Shown here piece by piece: positions 9,357 to 17,739 of a stretch of 64,000 nucleotides of DNA. The notes below the pieces were generated by a model that was not told the origin of the DNA, made no database searches, and saw only the letters and a list, made by a program, of their open reading frames with translations. How positions within the stretch are numbered: the first letter of the stretch is position 1; each line of letters begins with the position of its first letter. The DNA is taken from assembly GCA_002344205.1 (NCBI GenBank), contig DDSZ01000019.1, forward strand, positions 67,728 to 131,727, in the 5' to 3' direction. The translations under genes and the position numbers were made by a program. This stretch comes from Opitutaceae bacterium UBA2377 (GTDB taxonomy: Bacteria; Verrucomicrobiota; Verrucomicrobiia; Opitutales; Opitutaceae).

Positions 9357-11219
9357 TCAGGAGGAGGACGGCGGGCGGGCGGCGTCCTCCATCTGCACGA
9401 ATTGGGCGTAAAGTTCGGCATAGTGGCCGCCCCGTGCGAGCAGCTCGGGGTGGGTGCCGCGCTCGATGATGCGGCCCTGGTCGAGCACGAGGACGCAGTC
9501 GGCGTGGCGGATCGTGCTCAGCCGGTGGGCCACGATGAAGCTGGTGCGGCCCCGTAGCAGCTCCACGAGGGCCTTTTGCAGGCGGGCCTCGGTCAGCGCG
9601 TCGATCGAGCTCGTGGCCTCGTCGAGGATCACGATGCGCGGATCGGCCAGCAGGGCCCGGGTGAAGCAGATCAACTGGCGCTGGCCGACGGAGAGACCGG
9701 CCCCGCGCTCGCCCACTTCCGTGAGCAGCCCGCGGGGCAGCGCCTCCAGCAGGTCGAGGCAGTCGAGGCGGCGCGCCGCCTCGCGCACGTCCTCATCGGT
9801 CGCCTCGGGCCGGCTCATCCGGATGTTGTCGAGGACGGTGCCGGTGAAGAGAAAGTTTTGCTGCTGCACCATCCCCATCTGCCGGTGCAGGGAGCGGCTG
9901 GTGATCGTCCGCACCTCGCGCCCGTCAATGAGCAGCTCGCCATGCGTGGGCAGGTAGAACTTGGCCACGAGGTTGATGATGGAGCTTTTGCCGCTGCCCG
10001 TGTGTCCGACCAGCGCCACCGTCTGGCCCGGGACCACGGCAAAATCCACCCCGTGCAGCACGGGCTGGGCGGGATCGTAGCCGAAGGTGACGCCGCGAAA
10101 CTCCACCGCCGCGCCGCGGGCCGCGCCCCCGCGGCCGGAATCGGGCAGGTCCGCCGCGGCAGGGTTGTCCACCCAGTCCGGCGTGGCGTCGATCAGCCGG
10201 AAGACCCGCTCGGCGCCCGCCATCGCGATGAGCGCGTTGTTGTATTGCGTGCCGAGGGTGGCGATGGGCGAGAAGAACAGGTTGGCGAGGAAGAAGAACT
10301 GGATGAGATCGGCCATCGTCATCAGGTCGTGGAACGTGCGCCAGCCGCCCACCATGAGGAGGATCGCGATGAAAAACTGGCTGTTGAGCTCCAGCAGCGG
10401 CACGAGGATCGCGGAGGTGCGGGCCAGCGCGATGTTGAAGCGCGAGTGGGCGTTGAGGAGATTGCGGAACAGGCCGGCGTTGGTCTCCTGCCGCACGAAG
10501 CCCTGCGTCACCCGGATGCCGTTGACGGACTCGGCCAGCGTGGCCGTGACCCGGCTGAAACTCTCGGTGGCCGCCCGCGACTCCCGGCTGAGCCGCACGC
10601 GGAAGTGCCGGTTGACCCCCCAGAGGATGGGCGCCATCGCCACCACCACGAGGAAGAGCACCCAGTCGCACCACGCCATCACCAGGGCGGCCACGATCAT
10701 CTGCCCGCCCTGGACCATGCTGACGAAAAACACATCCTGGATGCCCACGCGCAGCGATTCCACATCGCTGGTCACGCGGCCGATGATCCGGCCGAGCTTG
10801 ATGCGGTGGAAAAAGCTCATCGGCTGCCGCTGCATTTTCGCAAAAATCTCGGCCCGGAGGGCGCTGACCACGGTCTCGCCGATCTCGAGCGCATAACGCT
10901 GGCGAAAGTGGAACAATCCGTCGGTGCTCACCGCGAGGAGCAGGTAGCCGCCGAGCGCCCAGAAGAGCAGCGGCAGATCCCGGCCTGCGACCGGTCCGCT
11001 GATGATGAAGCCCACCGCCCAGGCCAGGAGCGGCAGTTGCACGGCGCGGGTGAGCGTGAGCCCGACCAGCCAGAACAGCTTGCGCTTCACCGGTTCGGTG
11101 TAGGTGAAGAGCCGGCGGATGAGGCCCCACTCCAGCGGCTTGAACTGGAGCTCATCGGCCTCGTCCTGTTGCTGGCCGGCCAGGGTGAGCTGGCCGACTT
11201 TGCCGGTGGGCGGACTCAT
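9357..11219 (-). CDS. ABC exporter half-transporter, subunit with the canonical catalytic Glu
   Basis: A 620-residue half-transporter: six transmembrane helices (about residues 45-330, ABC type 1 exporter fold) followed by an ATPase domain. Walker A is GHTGSGKS at about residue 402. The signature is LSVGQ, a departure from LSGGQ, at about 507. Walker B is VILDEATSS, with the catalytic Glu, at about 528. It is translationally coupled to the upstream half-transporter (their ATGA overlaps at 11216-11219), so the two should form a heterodimer in the inner membrane. The changed signature falls in the same composite site as the partner's Asp-for-Glu change, the pattern of TM287/288 and BmrCD exporters. 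The substrate (lipid or drug-like) is unknown. Confidence 0.93.
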   Translation of the reverse strand: MSPPTGKVGQLTLAGQQQDEADELQFKPLEWGLIRRLFTYTEPVKRKLFWLVGLTLTRAVQLPLLAWAVGFIISGPVAGRDLPLLFWALGGYLLLAVSTDGLFHFRQRYALEIGETVVSALRAEIFAKMQRQPMSFFHRIKLGRIIGRVTSDVESLRVGIQDVFFVSMVQGGQMIVAALVMAWCDWVLFLVVVAMAPILWGVNRHFRVRLSRESRAATESFSRVTATLAESVNGIRVTQGFVRQETNAGLFRNLLNAHSRFNIALARTSAILVPLLELNSQFFIAILLMVGGWRTFHDLMTMADLIQFFFLANLFFSPIATLGTQYNNALIAMAGAERVFRLIDATPDWVDNPAAADLPDSGRGGAARGAAVEFRGVTFGYDPAQPVLHGVDFAVVPGQTVALVGHTGSGKSSIINLVAKFYLPTHGELLIDGREVRTITSRSLHRQMGMVQQQNFLFTGTVLDNIRMSRPEATDEDVREAARRLDCLDLLEALPRGLLTEVGERGAGLSVGQRQLICFTRALLADPRIVILDEATSSIDALTEARLQKALVELLRGRTSFIVAHRLSTIRHADCVLVLDQGRIIERGTHPELLARGGHYAELYAQFVQMEDAARPPSSS

Positions 11220-13090
11220 GGGCCCACCTCCCTGTCCGGCACCGGGGACTGCAATTCGCGGCCGTCCACCAACTGCAACCGGGCCACGCGAAGGTAAGGC
11301 CCGGGCACGCGCATGAGCTCCTCGTGCGTCCCGCGCTGCACGATGCGGCCGTCCTCCATCACGATGATGAAATCCGCGCGGCGCAGCGTGCTGAGCCGGT
11401 GGGCCACGATGAAGGTGGTGCGGCCGCTGATCGCCCGCTCCAAGGCTTCGAAGATCTCGTGCTCGGTCTCGCTGTCGATCGCGGCGGTCGGATCGTCGAG
11501 CAGCAGGATGGCCGGCTCAAGCAGCACGGCGCGGGCGATGGCGAGCCGTTGCCGCTGCCCGCCCGAGAGACCGCTGCCGCTCTCGCCCAGCACGGTGTCG
11601 TAGCCCTTGGGCAGCGCCATGATGAAGTCGTGCGCGGCGGCGATCTTGGCCGCCTTGATGATCTGTTCCGGGGTGGCCCCGGGGTGACCGAAGGCAATGT
11701 TGGCGCCGACCGTGTTGGAGAACAGGAAGCTTTCCTGGAAAACCAGGCCGATGTTGCGCCGCAGGTCGTCGAGGTGGAGCCGGCGGGCATCAAGGCCGTC
11801 GATCAGGAGGCAACCGGCGGTGGGATCGAAAAAGCGCGGGACGAGGCTCATGAGCACGCTCTTGCCGGCGCCGGTCGCCCCGAGAATGGCGACGCACTGC
11901 CCCGGCTTCACCTCGAGGGAAATGTCGCGCAGGACGGGGGTGATGCCGGTGTAGGCGAAGCTCACCCGGTCGAAACGCACCGCTCCCGTCAGCCGCGGGC
12001 GGCGCACGGCGTTGGGCGCGCTCTGCACCTCCACCGGGGCGTCGAGGATCTCAAACACGCGCCGGGCGCCGATGAGCGACTGCTGCACGCTGTTGACGAG
12101 CGTGGCCACGCTGTTCACCTGCCCGGAAAACTGCTCCAGCAAACCGGCAAAAACGATGAGGCCGGTGCCGAGCGGGAGGTGCCCCTGCATCACCAGCCAG
12201 CCGCCGTAGCCGAGCAGCACCAGCATGTTGATGCGCGTGAGCAGGCCGACGGCGGGGGAAAACAGGCTCACCCGCCAGAAGATGCCGCGCTGCTGGTCGA
12301 AGACCGCCTGGTTGGCCGCGTCGAATTTCGCCCGGTCCTCGTCCTCGCGGCCGAAGCCCTTCGTGACGGCGATGCCCTGGATGCTCTCCGCCAGCGACTG
12401 CACCATCCGCTCAAACAGCGTGCGGTTGCGCGCATACTCCGGCTGGATCTTGTGTGAAAACCAGATGGAGATGACCGCCAGCAGCGGGGTCGTCGCCAGA
12501 CAGGCCAGCGTGAGGCCCGGGTGGAGGCTCATCATGTAAACCACGTAAACGGACAGCGAGATGAGCATGATGACGCTCTGCATCAGGACCTGGTCCACGA
12601 ACATGCGGACCGCCTGCACGTCTCCGGTCACCCGCGTGATGATGGAGCCGGTGGTGTTGGCGTCAAAAAAGCGGAAGCTCAGGCGCTGGAGCTTGTCGTA
12701 AACCTGGGCGCGCAGATCCACCACGAGCTTTTGCTGCACCAGCTTGTTGATGGAAACGGCATAGGCGTAGTTGAGCACCGCCCGGCTGAGCGCGAAGACG
12801 AGGATCAGCCCGGCCAGGAGCCCGAGCACGTGCAGCGGCGGCCAGTCGGCCGGCGGCGCCAGGTGCAGCGGGTTGTCGCCCAGCGGCACGCCCTCCACCT
12901 GCGAGCGGATGTAATCGATGCCCAGCCCGGTGAAGCTCAGCCCGGCGATGCCCATCGTCAGCAGCACGAGCTGCAGCAAGAGGACGCCGATGCAGTGCAG
13001 CCGGTAGCGCCACGCGAGCCCGAACAGCCGCCGGACCAGCACCCAGTTGGGCAGCGGGGCGGCGGCGGAACTGGGCGGAGGCTCGGCCAT
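11216..13090 (-). CDS. ABC exporter half-transporter, subunit with a degenerate Walker B
   Basis: A 624-residue half-transporter with six membrane helices (about residues 30-330) and an ATPase domain. Walker A is GATGAGKS at about residue 402 and the signature is canonical LSGGQ at about 506. Walker B reads [11 protein letters not shown], with Asp where the catalytic Glu is expected. It is the first gene of a two-gene operon, with its stop overlapping the start of the partner by four bases. In heterodimeric exporters of this type one ATP site is catalytic and one is occluded, and the changes seen in the two subunits fall on the same site. ATG 13090 starts a proline/alanine-rich cytoplasmic tail. 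Nearby genes do not suggest a substrate. Confidence 0.93.
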   Translation of the reverse strand: MAEPPPSSAAAPLPNWVLVRRLFGLAWRYRLHCIGVLLLQLVLLTMGIAGLSFTGLGIDYIRSQVEGVPLGDNPLHLAPPADWPPLHVLGLLAGLILVFALSRAVLNYAYAVSINKLVQQKLVVDLRAQVYDKLQRLSFRFFDANTTGSIITRVTGDVQAVRMFVDQVLMQSVIMLISLSVYVVYMMSLHPGLTLACLATTPLLAVISIWFSHKIQPEYARNRTLFERMVQSLAESIQGIAVTKGFGREDEDRAKFDAANQAVFDQQRGIFWRVSLFSPAVGLLTRINMLVLLGYGGWLVMQGHLPLGTGLIVFAGLLEQFSGQVNSVATLVNSVQQSLIGARRVFEILDAPVEVQSAPNAVRRPRLTGAVRFDRVSFAYTGITPVLRDISLEVKPGQCVAILGATGAGKSVLMSLVPRFFDPTAGCLLIDGLDARRLHLDDLRRNIGLVFQESFLFSNTVGANIAFGHPGATPEQIIKAAKIAAAHDFIMALPKGYDTVLGESGSGLSGGQRQRLAIARAVLLEPAILLLDDPTAAIDSETEHEIFEALERAISGRTTFIVAHRLSTLRRADFIIVMEDGRIVQRGTHEELMRVPGPYLRVARLQLVDGRELQSPVPDREVGP

Positions 13091-13145
13091 GGAAGGGCCA
13101 CCCTAGGAACCCGGCGCGCAATTACACGAATTTTTTGCGGCCGCG

Positions 13146-14375
13146 TCAGGCCCGCGGCGGAGCCCCGCGGGCGGCCAGTTGTTTCGCCACCGCGCCGTCG
13201 AGATGGACGGTCTGTGTCGGGAAGGCGAAGGACAGGCCGCGGGCGTTGACCGCGCGCATCAGCGCGAGGTTGATCCGCTCGCGCAGCTCGAAGCTCTTCA
13301 CGATGTTGGGATCGGCGGAAAAGTAGATGATCTGGATGTCGAGCGAAGACGCGCCGTAGGCCAGGAAGTTCACCGCGTGAAACTCCTGGTGCACCCCGGG
13401 ATCGTTTTTCAGGATCGCCCGGAAATCGCCGAGCACGGCCTCCATCTGCTCCGGCGTCGTGTCGTAGGTGAGGCCGATGGTCTGGTCCACCCGGCGCTGC
13501 GGCATGACGGAAAAATTGGTGATGACCTCGTTGGCCATCATCTTGTTGGGGATCGTGACCAGCGTGCGTTGCGGCGTGCGCAGCCGCGAGGAGCGCAGGC
13601 CGATCTCCTCCACCGAGCCCATCGTGGACCCGATCTGCACAAAATCGCCGACCTTGAACGGCCGGTCCACCGCCACGACCAGCGAGCCGAAGAAGTTGGA
13701 CAGCGAATCCTGTGCGGCCAGCGCCACCGCCAGGCCGCCGATGCCGAGTCCGGCCAGCAGCGAGCCCACGGAGTAGCCCATGTTCTGGATGATCAGGATG
13801 ACACCGATCACGATGAAGAACACCCGGAGCGTCTTTTTGATAAGCGGGATGAAGGGCGTGATCCCCAGGCCCTTGTCCCGCGCGTGCTCGTAAACGTGGT
13901 CGGCCACGATGTCCGTCAGCCGCAGGAAACCCCAGAAGATGACGGTCATCACCGTGATCTGGAAAAGCCAGAGCACCACCCGGTCCACCTGCGGGTCGAG
14001 GCTGAGCAGGGCGAGGGAAAGGAACACTCCCAGGACGAGGATGAAAACCGACAGCGGCGACTGGAGGCCGGCGAAAATTTTGTCGTCCAGTTTGGATGTC
14101 GTGCGCGCCGCGATGCGCTGCAGGGCCTTGAACACCAGGCTCAGGATGAGCCGCCGCAACAGGACCGTCAGCAACAGCACGCCCAGCGAGAGCAGCACGC
14201 GGCCGAAGGCGTTGTCACCCACCTGGAGCATCAGCACCTGCTTGGTCCACGCCCAGCCCTGGGCCCACGTGGTGGGCTCGGCGGGAACGGCCGCTTCATC
14301 CTGCGCCAGCAGGACCGCCCCGCCGGCCGCCAAGCCCAGTGCCACCAATGAAAAATAACGCCAAAGCTTCATCAT
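13146..14375 (-). CDS. MscS-family small-conductance mechanosensitive channel
   Basis: From ATG 14375 (a second ATG follows at 14372) the product has 409 residues. It starts with a signal-like hydrophobic N-terminus and has about five membrane segments. The pore helix is a Gly/Ala-rich stretch (GLGIGGLAVALAAQDSLSNFFG). The beta domain contains VDRPFKVGDFVQIG and the C-terminal part is alpha/beta. MscS channels open under membrane tension to release osmolytes during hypo-osmotic shock. The N-terminal extension makes it longer than E. coli MscS (286 residues). It is transcribed divergently from terC with only 81 bases between the starts, which must hold both promoters. Confidence 0.92.
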   Translation of the reverse strand: MMKLWRYFSLVALGLAAGGAVLLAQDEAAVPAEPTTWAQGWAWTKQVLMLQVGDNAFGRVLLSLGVLLLTVLLRRLILSLVFKALQRIAARTTSKLDDKIFAGLQSPLSVFILVLGVFLSLALLSLDPQVDRVVLWLFQITVMTVIFWGFLRLTDIVADHVYEHARDKGLGITPFIPLIKKTLRVFFIVIGVILIIQNMGYSVGSLLAGLGIGGLAVALAAQDSLSNFFGSLVVAVDRPFKVGDFVQIGSTMGSVEEIGLRSSRLRTPQRTLVTIPNKMMANEVITNFSVMPQRRVDQTIGLTYDTTPEQMEAVLGDFRAILKNDPGVHQEFHAVNFLAYGASSLDIQIIYFSADPNIVKSFELRERINLALMRAVNARGLSFAFPTQTVHLDGAVAKQLAARGAPPRA

Positions 14376-14456
14376 GACCCCAAGTTGCCGCCCGGTGAAT
14401 GTGCGGTCAATCCCGCCTTGCCCGCCGGCCGGGCGGCCGGCCATCCTGCCGCACCG

Positions 14457-15431
14457 ATGCCGACCTTTTTCGCCGTCCTCAACGAATTGCCGCCCCTGCC
14501 GCTCTGGGCCTGGCTGGCCTTTTTCGGGTTCATCACCGCCATGCTGGCGCTGGATCTCGGGGTGTTTCACCGGGAAGCGCACGAGGTGAAGATGAAGGAG
14601 GCCCTGCGCTGGTGCGCGGTCTGGATCGGCCTGGCCCTCGCCTTCAACGTCCTCCTCTGGTGGTGGCGCGGCCCGGTGCCGGCGAAGGAGTTCTTCGCCG
14701 CCTACATCGTCGAGAAGGCGCTGAGCGTGGACAACGTCTTCGTCTTCATCCTCGTCTTCACGTATTTCCGGGTGCCGCCGCGTTTCCAGCACCGCGTGCT
14801 GTTCTGGGGCGTGGTTGGCGCGGTGATCATGCGCGCGGTGTTCATCCTGGTCGGCGTGAGCGTGCTGGCCCGCTTCCACTGGGTGATCTACATCTTCGGT
14901 GCTTTCCTGCTCTTCACCGGCATCAAGATGGCCCTGCCCGGCAAGAGCGAGGTGGACGTTAATCCCGAGCACAACTGGATCGTGCGGCTCTTCCGGCGCT
15001 TCTACCCGGTGGCGCCGCACGACGACAACGGCCGCTTCTTCACCATCCACCAGGGCCGCCGCATGGCGACGCCGCTCTTCGTCGTGCTGCTGGTAATCGA
15101 GTCCACCGACGTGGTCTTCGCCGTGGATTCGCTGCCGGCCGTGCTGGCCATCACGCGCGACGGCTTCATCGCGCTCACCTCAAACGTCTTCGCCATCCTC
15201 GGCTTGCGGGCGATGTATTTCGCCCTCAGCGGCATCATGCAGCTCTTCCGCTACCTCAAGCTCGGTCTCGCGCTGATCCTCGTCTTCATCGGCGTGAAGA
15301 TGCTCATCGAGGGCTGGTATAAAGTGCCGATCGCCGCCTCGCTCAGCGTGATCGGCGGCGTGCTGGCCATCTCCGTCCTCGCCTCGGTGCTGATCCCGGA
15401 CAAATCCAAGCCGCTGGTCGTGCGGAAATAA
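14457..15431 (+). CDS. TerC/Alx-family integral membrane protein
   Basis: A 324-residue polytopic protein from ATG 14457 with about eight or nine hydrophobic helices. It has the TerC hallmark EKALSVDNVFVFILVFTYF and the acidic ESTDVVFAVDSLPA segment, in which membrane-embedded acidic residues are conserved. TerC/Alx proteins act in the inner membrane in manganese export and in metallation of exported proteins; older annotation ties the family to tellurite resistance. An in-frame GTG-type extension up to 14385 lacks family similarity. It is divergent from the MscS gene and convergent with the DCC-family gene, only 13 bases away. Confidence 0.92.
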   Translation: MPTFFAVLNELPPLPLWAWLAFFGFITAMLALDLGVFHREAHEVKMKEALRWCAVWIGLALAFNVLLWWWRGPVPAKEFFAAYIVEKALSVDNVFVFILVFTYFRVPPRFQHRVLFWGVVGAVIMRAVFILVGVSVLARFHWVIYIFGAFLLFTGIKMALPGKSEVDVNPEHNWIVRLFRRFYPVAPHDDNGRFFTIHQGRRMATPLFVVLLVIESTDVVFAVDSLPAVLAITRDGFIALTSNVFAILGLRAMYFALSGIMQLFRYLKLGLALILVFIGVKMLIEGWYKVPIAASLSVIGGVLAISVLASVLIPDKSKPLVVRK

Positions 15432-15444
15432 TCCGGCCCCGGCT

Positions 15445-15882
15445 TCAGCCAAAAAAACGGTCCTGCCACTCCGGCCGCGGCAGAGGCCGCGGCCGCCATT
15501 CGCCCCAGATGCGGTAACGCCAGCGGGCAACCAGCTTGTAAGCCCGGTCCCGCCAGCCGGCCGGCACCACGCCCAACACCGCCGCCAACATCCGGCCGAG
15601 ACCCGGACACGCGCGCAGGGCCGCCAGCACGCCGTCCGTCCGCAGCAAAGGCGGGCCGGCACCGGCCCAGTCGGATACAAAAACCAACGAATCAAAATCC
15701 GTCACCGGCAGACCCCGCGCGCGCAGATAAGCCTGGGCCGGCGGGCTCTGCAGCGGCGCGAATCGCAGCCGCGCGTGGCGGTCGAGCCGGAGCAGCAACC
15801 GCACACAGCGGTTGCACAAACCGCACTCCCCGTCGAAAAGCAGGACCGGTCCCGTCGCAGCGGAAGTTGGAGCAGCCGTCAT
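15445..15882 (-). CDS. DCC family (DUF393) thiol-disulfide oxidoreductase-like protein
   Basis: A 145-residue protein with the family-defining FDGECGLCNRCV motif near residues 16-27, which gives the DxxCxxC signature, followed by a thioredoxin-like core. DCC proteins are predicted thiol-disulfide oxidoreductases; their substrates are unknown. The start ATG 15882 lies two bases after the stop of the membrane protein encoded upstream at 15885-16517, so the two are almost certainly co-transcribed. The C-terminus is rich in Arg and Trp, as often seen in this family. Confidence 0.88.
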   Translation of the reverse strand: MTAAPTSAATGPVLLFDGECGLCNRCVRLLLRLDRHARLRFAPLQSPPAQAYLRARGLPVTDFDSLVFVSDWAGAGPPLLRTDGVLAALRACPGLGRMLAAVLGVVPAGWRDRAYKLVARWRYRIWGEWRPRPLPRPEWQDRFFG

Positions 15883-15884
15883 GG

Positions 15885-16517
15885 TCAGCCCTTGGCTGCG
15901 TGCCGCGCCTGCACCTCGGCCAGGTCGGCGAGATCGCAGGCCAGTTCCATCGCCTGCTCAAACCGGTGGCGCGTCGCCTCGTTGGCGAGCAGGCCCCGCT
16001 CCGTGTAGGTGACGAGCCCCTGCTCCAGCTTGCACACGCCGCGGAACGGCCGGAATTTCTGCTGCAGCTCGGGCAGCAGCGCCGCGCGGAGAAAATCCGG
16101 CCGGTTCGTCTGCACAAACCACGCTTCGTCAAACTCGCGGTTGCCCACCTTGATCTCCTTGGCGCCGAAAAGCTGCATGACCCGCGTGCCGAACCCTTCG
16201 CGGGTAAACCCAAACGTCATGTCGCCCGCCAGCACGGGCGTCACGACCACCTCGGTCCATGTCGTCCGGGACTTTCCGCTGCCCGTGCTGTAGGTGTGGA
16301 TTTTCACGGCCTTCCCGCGGATGGACCCGACCAGGCTCGGCGGCGGGGCCGTGATCCCGCGCGGCGGCTCGGGCGGATCGAGCCGAAGCCCCAGATTGGC
16401 GGCCAGCCGCTCGAACTGGGTGCGCATTTTCCGCGTGCTGTGGATCATCGCCCAGACGGCCAGCACCGGCACCCCCACAAAGAAGGCCACCATCATCAGG
16501 ACGGACAAAGTCTCCAT
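15885..16517 (-). CDS. Membrane-anchored protein of unknown function
   Basis: A 210-residue protein with one N-terminal membrane helix (about residues 5-24) and a soluble domain with mixed beta strands (KAVKIHTYSTGSG, TWTEVVVTPV) and a C-terminal helical tail. No family was recognised. Its shape, an N-terminal anchor and a beta-rich domain carrying a short segment like GFTREGFGT, recalls uncharacterised bacterial DUF3137-like proteins, but that is only an impression. It is the first gene of a tight two-gene unit with the DCC thiol-disulfide protein (two-base gap). A role in membrane redox or protein quality control is possible but unproven. Confidence 0.75.
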   Translation of the reverse strand: METLSVLMMVAFFVGVPVLAVWAMIHSTRKMRTQFERLAANLGLRLDPPEPPRGITAPPPSLVGSIRGKAVKIHTYSTGSGKSRTTWTEVVVTPVLAGDMTFGFTREGFGTRVMQLFGAKEIKVGNREFDEAWFVQTNRPDFLRAALLPELQQKFRPFRGVCKLEQGLVTYTERGLLANEATRHRFEQAMELACDLADLAEVQARHAAKG

Positions 16518-16570
16518 GCCCGCAACCTAGCCGGCTCGCTCCGCCGCGCGAGCCCGATCTATGACTGCAC

Positions 16571-16598
16571 AAAAAGCCGGACCCACGGGGGTCCGGCT
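16571..16598 (-). terminator. Rho-independent terminator of the hsp20 pair
   Basis: A 10-base-pair perfect stem (16575-16584 with 16589-16598) has a 4-base loop and, on the minus strand, is followed by five T. It lies about 20 bases past the stop of the second small heat-shock gene, ending that operon. Confidence 0.88.
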
Positions 16599-16619
16599 GG
16601 AATTGCCTTGGGCTGCCGC

Positions 16620-17027
16620 TCAGGCCACCGCGATCTTGCGGGGCTTCACGGCTTCGGTCTTCGGCAGCGATACCCGGAGGACGCCATCCTTCAGCTCGGC
16701 GCGGATTTTGTCCGCATCGATCGTGTTGTCGTGCGTCAGCCCGAGCTCGTAGTCGGCCTCAGCGGACTCGCGGTAGAGGGCGGTCCAGCCCTCGGGCTGT
16801 TTCCAGCCGCGCGTGCCGCGCACGGTGAAGACGCCGTCGCCGACGGTGAGTTCGAGGCCGTCCTTGGTCACGCCGGGCAAATGCACGGTGAGGCCGAAGG
16901 CGTCGGCGGTTTCCCTCACCTGGTAGGCGGGCTGCACGACCGGGCCGCGGTCAGCCGTGGATTCCGGCTGGCGGCGATGCACATTCACGCGATTGAGGGA
17001 AGGGATGAGGGAGTGGAGGAGGTTCAT
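16620..17027 (-). CDS. Hsp20/alpha-crystallin small heat-shock protein (second of two)
   Basis: A 135-residue protein with a short variable N-terminus and an alpha-crystallin domain from about residue 33 to 125. The domain includes VHLPGVTKDGLELTVGDGVF and the conserved A-x-x-x-x-G-V-L motif (AELKDGVLRVSLPK). It ends in a short PRKIAVA tail with the I-x-V/I-type anchor used for oligomerisation. Small heat-shock proteins bind unfolding proteins and hold them for refolding without using ATP. It lies 32 bases downstream of the other hsp20 gene and shares its terminator. The two differ markedly, so they may form mixed oligomers or serve different clients. Confidence 0.93.
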   Translation of the reverse strand: MNLLHSLIPSLNRVNVHRRQPESTADRGPVVQPAYQVRETADAFGLTVHLPGVTKDGLELTVGDGVFTVRGTRGWKQPEGWTALYRESAEADYELGLTHDNTIDADKIRAELKDGVLRVSLPKTEAVKPRKIAVA

Positions 17028-17059
17028 GAGGGATAATGCTGATGGTTGGGTTGGCGGGT

Positions 17060-17500
17060 TCAGTTCACCGTGACGGTGATCTTGCGCGGCTTCGCCTCCT
17101 CCTGCTTGGGGAGGGTGACGGTGAGCACGCCGTTTTCATAGGCGGCGGTGATGCGGTCGGCCTGCACCGCATCGGGCAGTTGGACAGAGCGGTTGAGCGC
17201 GAAGCTCTGCTCCTGGTCGCCGTCCTTGAATTTGCGGGTGGCGTTGATCGTGAGGTAGCCGTCCACGATCTCGACGTGAATATCCTCGCGGTTCACGCCC
17301 GGGAGTTCCGCGCGGACGAAGGTGTGGTCCTTGTCTTCGTAGAGATCGACCGGGAACCGGGCGTCCGTCGCCGGGGTGCCAAGATTGGCGAACGCCGAGG
17401 AGAACAGACGGTCGATTTCGGTCTCAAGGCCGGCCCACGGCGAAGCACGAAAGGCCAGCGGGCTGCGATAGGTGGGATAGGTGTAGCGGACGAGGGTCAT
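17060..17500 (-). CDS. Hsp20/alpha-crystallin small heat-shock protein (first of two)
   Basis: A 146-residue small heat-shock protein. The N-terminal arm contains EIDRLFSSAF. The alpha-crystallin domain covers about residues 46-138, with VRAELPGVNREDIHVEIVDG and the A-x-x-x-x-G-V-L motif (AAYENGVLTVTLPK). The C-terminal tail PRKITVTV carries the I-x-V anchor. It is the promoter-proximal gene of a two-gene heat-shock unit. A near-perfect palindrome lies 58 bases upstream of its start (17558-17573) and may take part in control. No CIRCE element was seen. Confidence 0.93.
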   Translation of the reverse strand: MTLVRYTYPTYRSPLAFRASPWAGLETEIDRLFSSAFANLGTPATDARFPVDLYEDKDHTFVRAELPGVNREDIHVEIVDGYLTINATRKFKDGDQEQSFALNRSVQLPDAVQADRITAAYENGVLTVTLPKQEEAKPRKITVTVN

Positions 17501-17557
17501 GGTTTTTGTGGATTGGAGGTTTGAACGATTTGGTGACCACTCCTCTGCATGCGGGAT

Positions 17558-17573
17558 GCCGGATCAATCCGGC
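17558..17573. promoter_or_regulatory. Inverted repeat upstream of the hsp20 operon
   Basis: Two 7-base arms, GCCGGAT and ATCCGGC, are separated by two bases. The repeat sits 58 bases upstream of the first hsp20 start and 167 bases upstream of the divergent malY/patB-like gene. Symmetry and location suggest an operator, but no protein is assigned to it. Confidence 0.35.
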
Positions 17574-17619
17574 GCCCAAATCCCTGAAAAACGGCCACTT
17601 GAGTCGTCAGCGTTCCGGG

Positions 17620-17642
17620 GGGCGGGAAAAAATAACCCGCCC
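17620..17642. promoter_or_regulatory. GC-armed inverted repeat with A-rich loop upstream of the PatB-like gene
   Basis: Arms GGGCGGG (17620-17626) and CCCGCCC (17636-17642) flank a nine-base A/T loop. It lies about 98 bases before the PatB-like start in the divergent spacer shared with the hsp20 operon. It could be an operator or a leader hairpin. It is not followed by a T run, so it is unlikely to be a terminator. Confidence 0.3.
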
Positions 17643-17739
17643 TGTGCCGTCTCACCGTGAAAAAATTTCCCGGCCGCGGGTTATGCCGGAAATAATCCGT
17701 GCCCGGCGGCGGAATCCGTGGTTGGGTTCCGCCCCACCC

